Shown here piece by piece: positions 62,085 through 64,000 of a DNA stretch of 64,000 nt (position 1 is the first letter of the stretch; each line of letters opens with the position of its first letter). Location: positions 186,001 to 250,000 of the forward strand of contig NZ_QJRJ01000078.1 of assembly GCF_003254625.1 (NCBI RefSeq), in the 5' to 3' direction. The notes below the pieces were generated by a model. It ran no database searches and had not been told where the DNA came from. It was given only the letters and a program-made list of their open reading frames with translations. The DNA comes from Flavobacterium ginsenosidimutans (GTDB taxonomy: Bacteria > Bacteroidota > Bacteroidia > Flavobacteriales > Flavobacteriaceae). The position numbers and the translations under genes are program-made.

Positions 62085-64000
62085 TTATTTTAAAGTAACA
62101 TCCAGATAAACCGAATGACGCCCATAGGTATTGTAAAATGGTTTAAATTGTACTCCATCAACAACAAACTCTAATTTTTCTGTATCACCTTTTATAGATT
62201 GGTTCAAATCTTTAGCATCCAATGTTATTTTACGCCATTCTTTAAGTGGTTCCGATTCTTGAGCTGCCAACAATATTGGCCCATAAAATAAACTTGCAAT
62301 GTTCTGCTGATCCATTACAGGATCTAAATGAAATTGAAATGGCATACGAAGTTCAATCTTATCTCCGTTTTTCCATTTACGGCTTAAAGTAAGATAGCTT
62401 CCCGGAACTGCTTTTACTTTTTCGTCCTTGCCGTTTATTTTTACAAAAAATCCTTTCGTTGCCCAGTGCGGTACACGTACATTTAAATCAAACTTTCCGT
62501 CTCCTTTGATCGTTAATTGCGTATGATCTTCATTTGGGAAAGAAGTTGTCTGCTCTATTGTTACATTTTTTTCTTTCCATTTTACTGTTGAAGGAACATA
62601 AAGATTAACATATAAAGCCTGATTGTCAATACTTTTAAAATAAATTGAATTTTGCAATTTAGTACTGCTTTCCAAAGCCGTTCCGTTACAGCAAGTAAAA
62701 CCGTCCATTTTTGGATTACCAAATTGTTTTATAGATCCAGGTCGCAACGGAACATGATACGTATTTGCAGGTGTTTTTTCTGCCACCGAAGCGAGAATAT
62801 GATTGTACAAACCTCGTTCATAATAATCCATAAATTCAGCACGCTGATCAAAAAGAAACAAATCGCTAGTCAATTTCAGCATATTATAAGTTGCACAAGT
62901 TTCATTTTGTCCCCCAGCAGAAAATCCGTTTTCATAAATTGTTGAAGGCTGACTGATAAAACATTCTGCATTTGCAGGATTACTTGCTCCAGCAACACCA
63001 CCAATACTGTACATGTAATCGTTGGTAGTTTTGTACCAGAAATTATCAGCAATGCGATAATATTCAGGAGTTTTAGAATCACGGTACATTTCAAGTGCGC
63101 CCACAATTTGAGGAATATGCTGATTGGCATGTAAACCGCGAAATGTATCTACATTTTTAGCTAATCCGTTTGAATGTTTTGCATCTCCATAAAATACTTT
63201 AATGTTATCAAACAGTTGAGCAACTTCTAGATAACGCTTTTCATTAGTTATTCTGTAAAGACGCGCCATCACTTCATTCATTCCTCCAAATTCGCCAGCA
63301 ATATATCTGTTCCACATACTGATAAGCGTTTCATTAGGCAATTTTTTCATTCTTGCATATACCCAATCTCCCATTCCTTTGGATATTTCGAGCGCTTTTT
63401 CATTACCGCTTACTTCATAAACATCTAATAAACCAGCAAGAATTTTATGCAAAGTATAATATGGCGCCCAAATTTGAGTTTTCTGTCCGCCATAATTTGC
63501 TCCTTTTTCCAACATTATAAATTGATCTGGCGGATAAGCACTTATAAAACCTTTTCCCCAATTCCAGTAATCAGTGCGAATGCCTTCTGTACTTAAATCA
63601 GAATCATATTCTGTTTTGCCTGGACCAAAAGGAACTGCGGTCGGATCTGAAACACTTGATCCTCCAGCTTCACGAGGTTTTCCAGACATTTGCGCCAACT
63701 CATAAAGAGTATTGACCAAATAATCCATTTTTTTAGAAAAATTTTCATGTAAAGCATTATCATATCCTGTACTTGCATAAGCCTGTGCAATCGCCGTTAA
63801 ATAATGGCCTGTTGCATGGCCACGTAATTTTGTGTCTTGAGTATCCCAAACTCCTAATGCTTCTGCGTTTTCTGGCTGTTTTTGTCCAAATGCATTTCTA
63901 AACATATACAAGAAAGAATCAGGATTTGTTTCAGCAAGAGTTTTTATAAATTTCTCTCTATTTTCAATAAATTTTGTGTCATGTCCATGAGAATCTGAGT
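62085..64000 (-). CDS. GH127 beta-L-arabinofuranosidase (partial, 5' end outside window)
   Basis: The frame is open from the stop at 62085 to the window edge, about 638 codons; the start lies beyond 64000. The sequence reading SDSHGHDTKF at the edge and NREKFIKTL...NPDSFLYMFRNAFG is the normal early part of this family (DUF1680), so a start near 63911 is false. The zinc site is complete: Glu and Cys in GGQNETCATYNM and the Cys pair in GFTCCNGTALESS, the first of which is the nucleophile in Bifidobacterium HypBA1. HypBA1 releases beta-L-arabinofuranose from hydroxyproline-linked oligoarabinosides. The family also acts on rhamnogalacturonan side chains. Confidence 0.9.
   Translation of the reverse strand, partial: SDSHGHDTKFIENREKFIKTLAETNPDSFLYMFRNAFGQKQPENAEALGVWDTQDTKLRGHATGHYLTAIAQAYASTGYDNALHENFSKKMDYLVNTLYELAQMSGKPREAGGSSVSDPTAVPFGPGKTEYDSDLSTEGIRTDYWNWGKGFISAYPPDQFIMLEKGANYGGQKTQIWAPYYTLHKILAGLLDVYEVSGNEKALEISKGMGDWVYARMKKLPNETLISMWNRYIAGEFGGMNEVMARLYRITNEKRYLEVAQLFDNIKVFYGDAKHSNGLAKNVDTFRGLHANQHIPQIVGALEMYRDSKTPEYYRIADNFWYKTTNDYMYSIGGVAGASNPANAECFISQPSTIYENGFSAGGQNETCATYNMLKLTSDLFLFDQRAEFMDYYERGLYNHILASVAEKTPANTYHVPLRPGSIKQFGNPKMDGFTCCNGTALESSTKLQNSIYFKSIDNQALYVNLYVPSTVKWKEKNVTIEQTTSFPNEDHTQLTIKGDGKFDLNVRVPHWATKGFFVKINGKDEKVKAVPGSYLTLSRKWKNGDKIELRMPFQFHLDPVMDQQNIASLFYGPILLAAQESEPLKEWRKITLDAKDLNQSIKGDTEKLEFVVDGVQFKPFYNTYGRHSVYLDVTLK

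Noticed and set aside
62085..63911. Treating the GH127 gene as complete with a start near 63911
   Set aside because: The start there would be a TTG, and the same frame stays open to 64000 with sequence typical of the family's early part, so the gene is cut by the window edge.

Overview
The window is chromosomal DNA of a Flavobacterium-like member of the Bacteroidota. The composition is AT-rich. Genes start without Shine-Dalgarno sequences, and several promoters show the Bacteroidota -7 element TAnnTTTG. The gene content agrees: SusC/SusD, a type IX secretion tail, LemA/DUF3137, and the dgkA-ftsK-lolA-lptF/G-ribB order. No phage genes, transposases, CRISPR arrays or rRNA were seen.

Layout. 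(1) 0.4-8.8 kb: a Tat-exported Gfo/Idh/MocA oxidoreductase, a large FAD/Fe-S 2-hydroxyacid dehydrogenase, three orphan small proteins, a repeat module, a strongly structured candidate RNA at 6521-6640, then a DUF3137-LemA pair. (2) 9.0-16.1 kb: a muropeptide recycling block with AnmK, a GH10-like secreted glycosidase, an AmpG-like MFS permease, a TPR protein, a GNAT and a cytosolic NagZ. (3) 16.2-18.7 kb: peroxide defence with AhpC, thioredoxin, a DUF6952-like protein and Tpx, separated by long inverted repeats. (4) 18.7-25.2 kb: envelope and housekeeping genes. (5) 25.3-27.0 kb: two identical tRNA-Ser(UGA) genes, a YqaE-like membrane peptide and a degenerate metallo-beta-lactamase-fold protein. 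(6) 27.1-50.8 kb: a peptide-utilisation region. It holds a SusC/SusD pair, an eight-gene minus-strand operon, a divergent AraC regulator and a plus-strand three-peptidase operon (M1, DPP IV, Xaa-Pro aminopeptidase). The minus-strand operon encodes the whole trans-4-hydroxyproline catabolic pathway plus an amino acid permease and three hydrolases. (7) 51.0-64.0 kb: a type IX-secreted putative metallopeptidase, then a minus-strand glycoside hydrolase cluster (GH127, DUF5695-like, GH43, GH97) whose last gene is another HExxH protein.

How it fits together. Regions 6 and 7 can be read as one programme for a hydroxyproline-rich protein: secreted peptidases, SusCD peptide import, proline-specific trimming, and conversion of hydroxyproline to 2-oxoglutarate. 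The adjoining GH127, GH43 and GH97 enzymes resemble the activities needed to strip beta-L-arabinofuranose, alpha-L-arabinofuranose and alpha-galactose. Those are the sugars of plant extensin-type hydroxyproline-rich glycoproteins. The hydroxyproline pathway is well supported by family and gene order. The glycoprotein substrate is inference, and collagen or gelatin peptides are the main alternative for the peptide half.

The other notable signal is the RNA at 6521-6640. It folds as a junction inside a terminator-like stem, and one hairpin loop is complementary to both copies of a flanking direct repeat.
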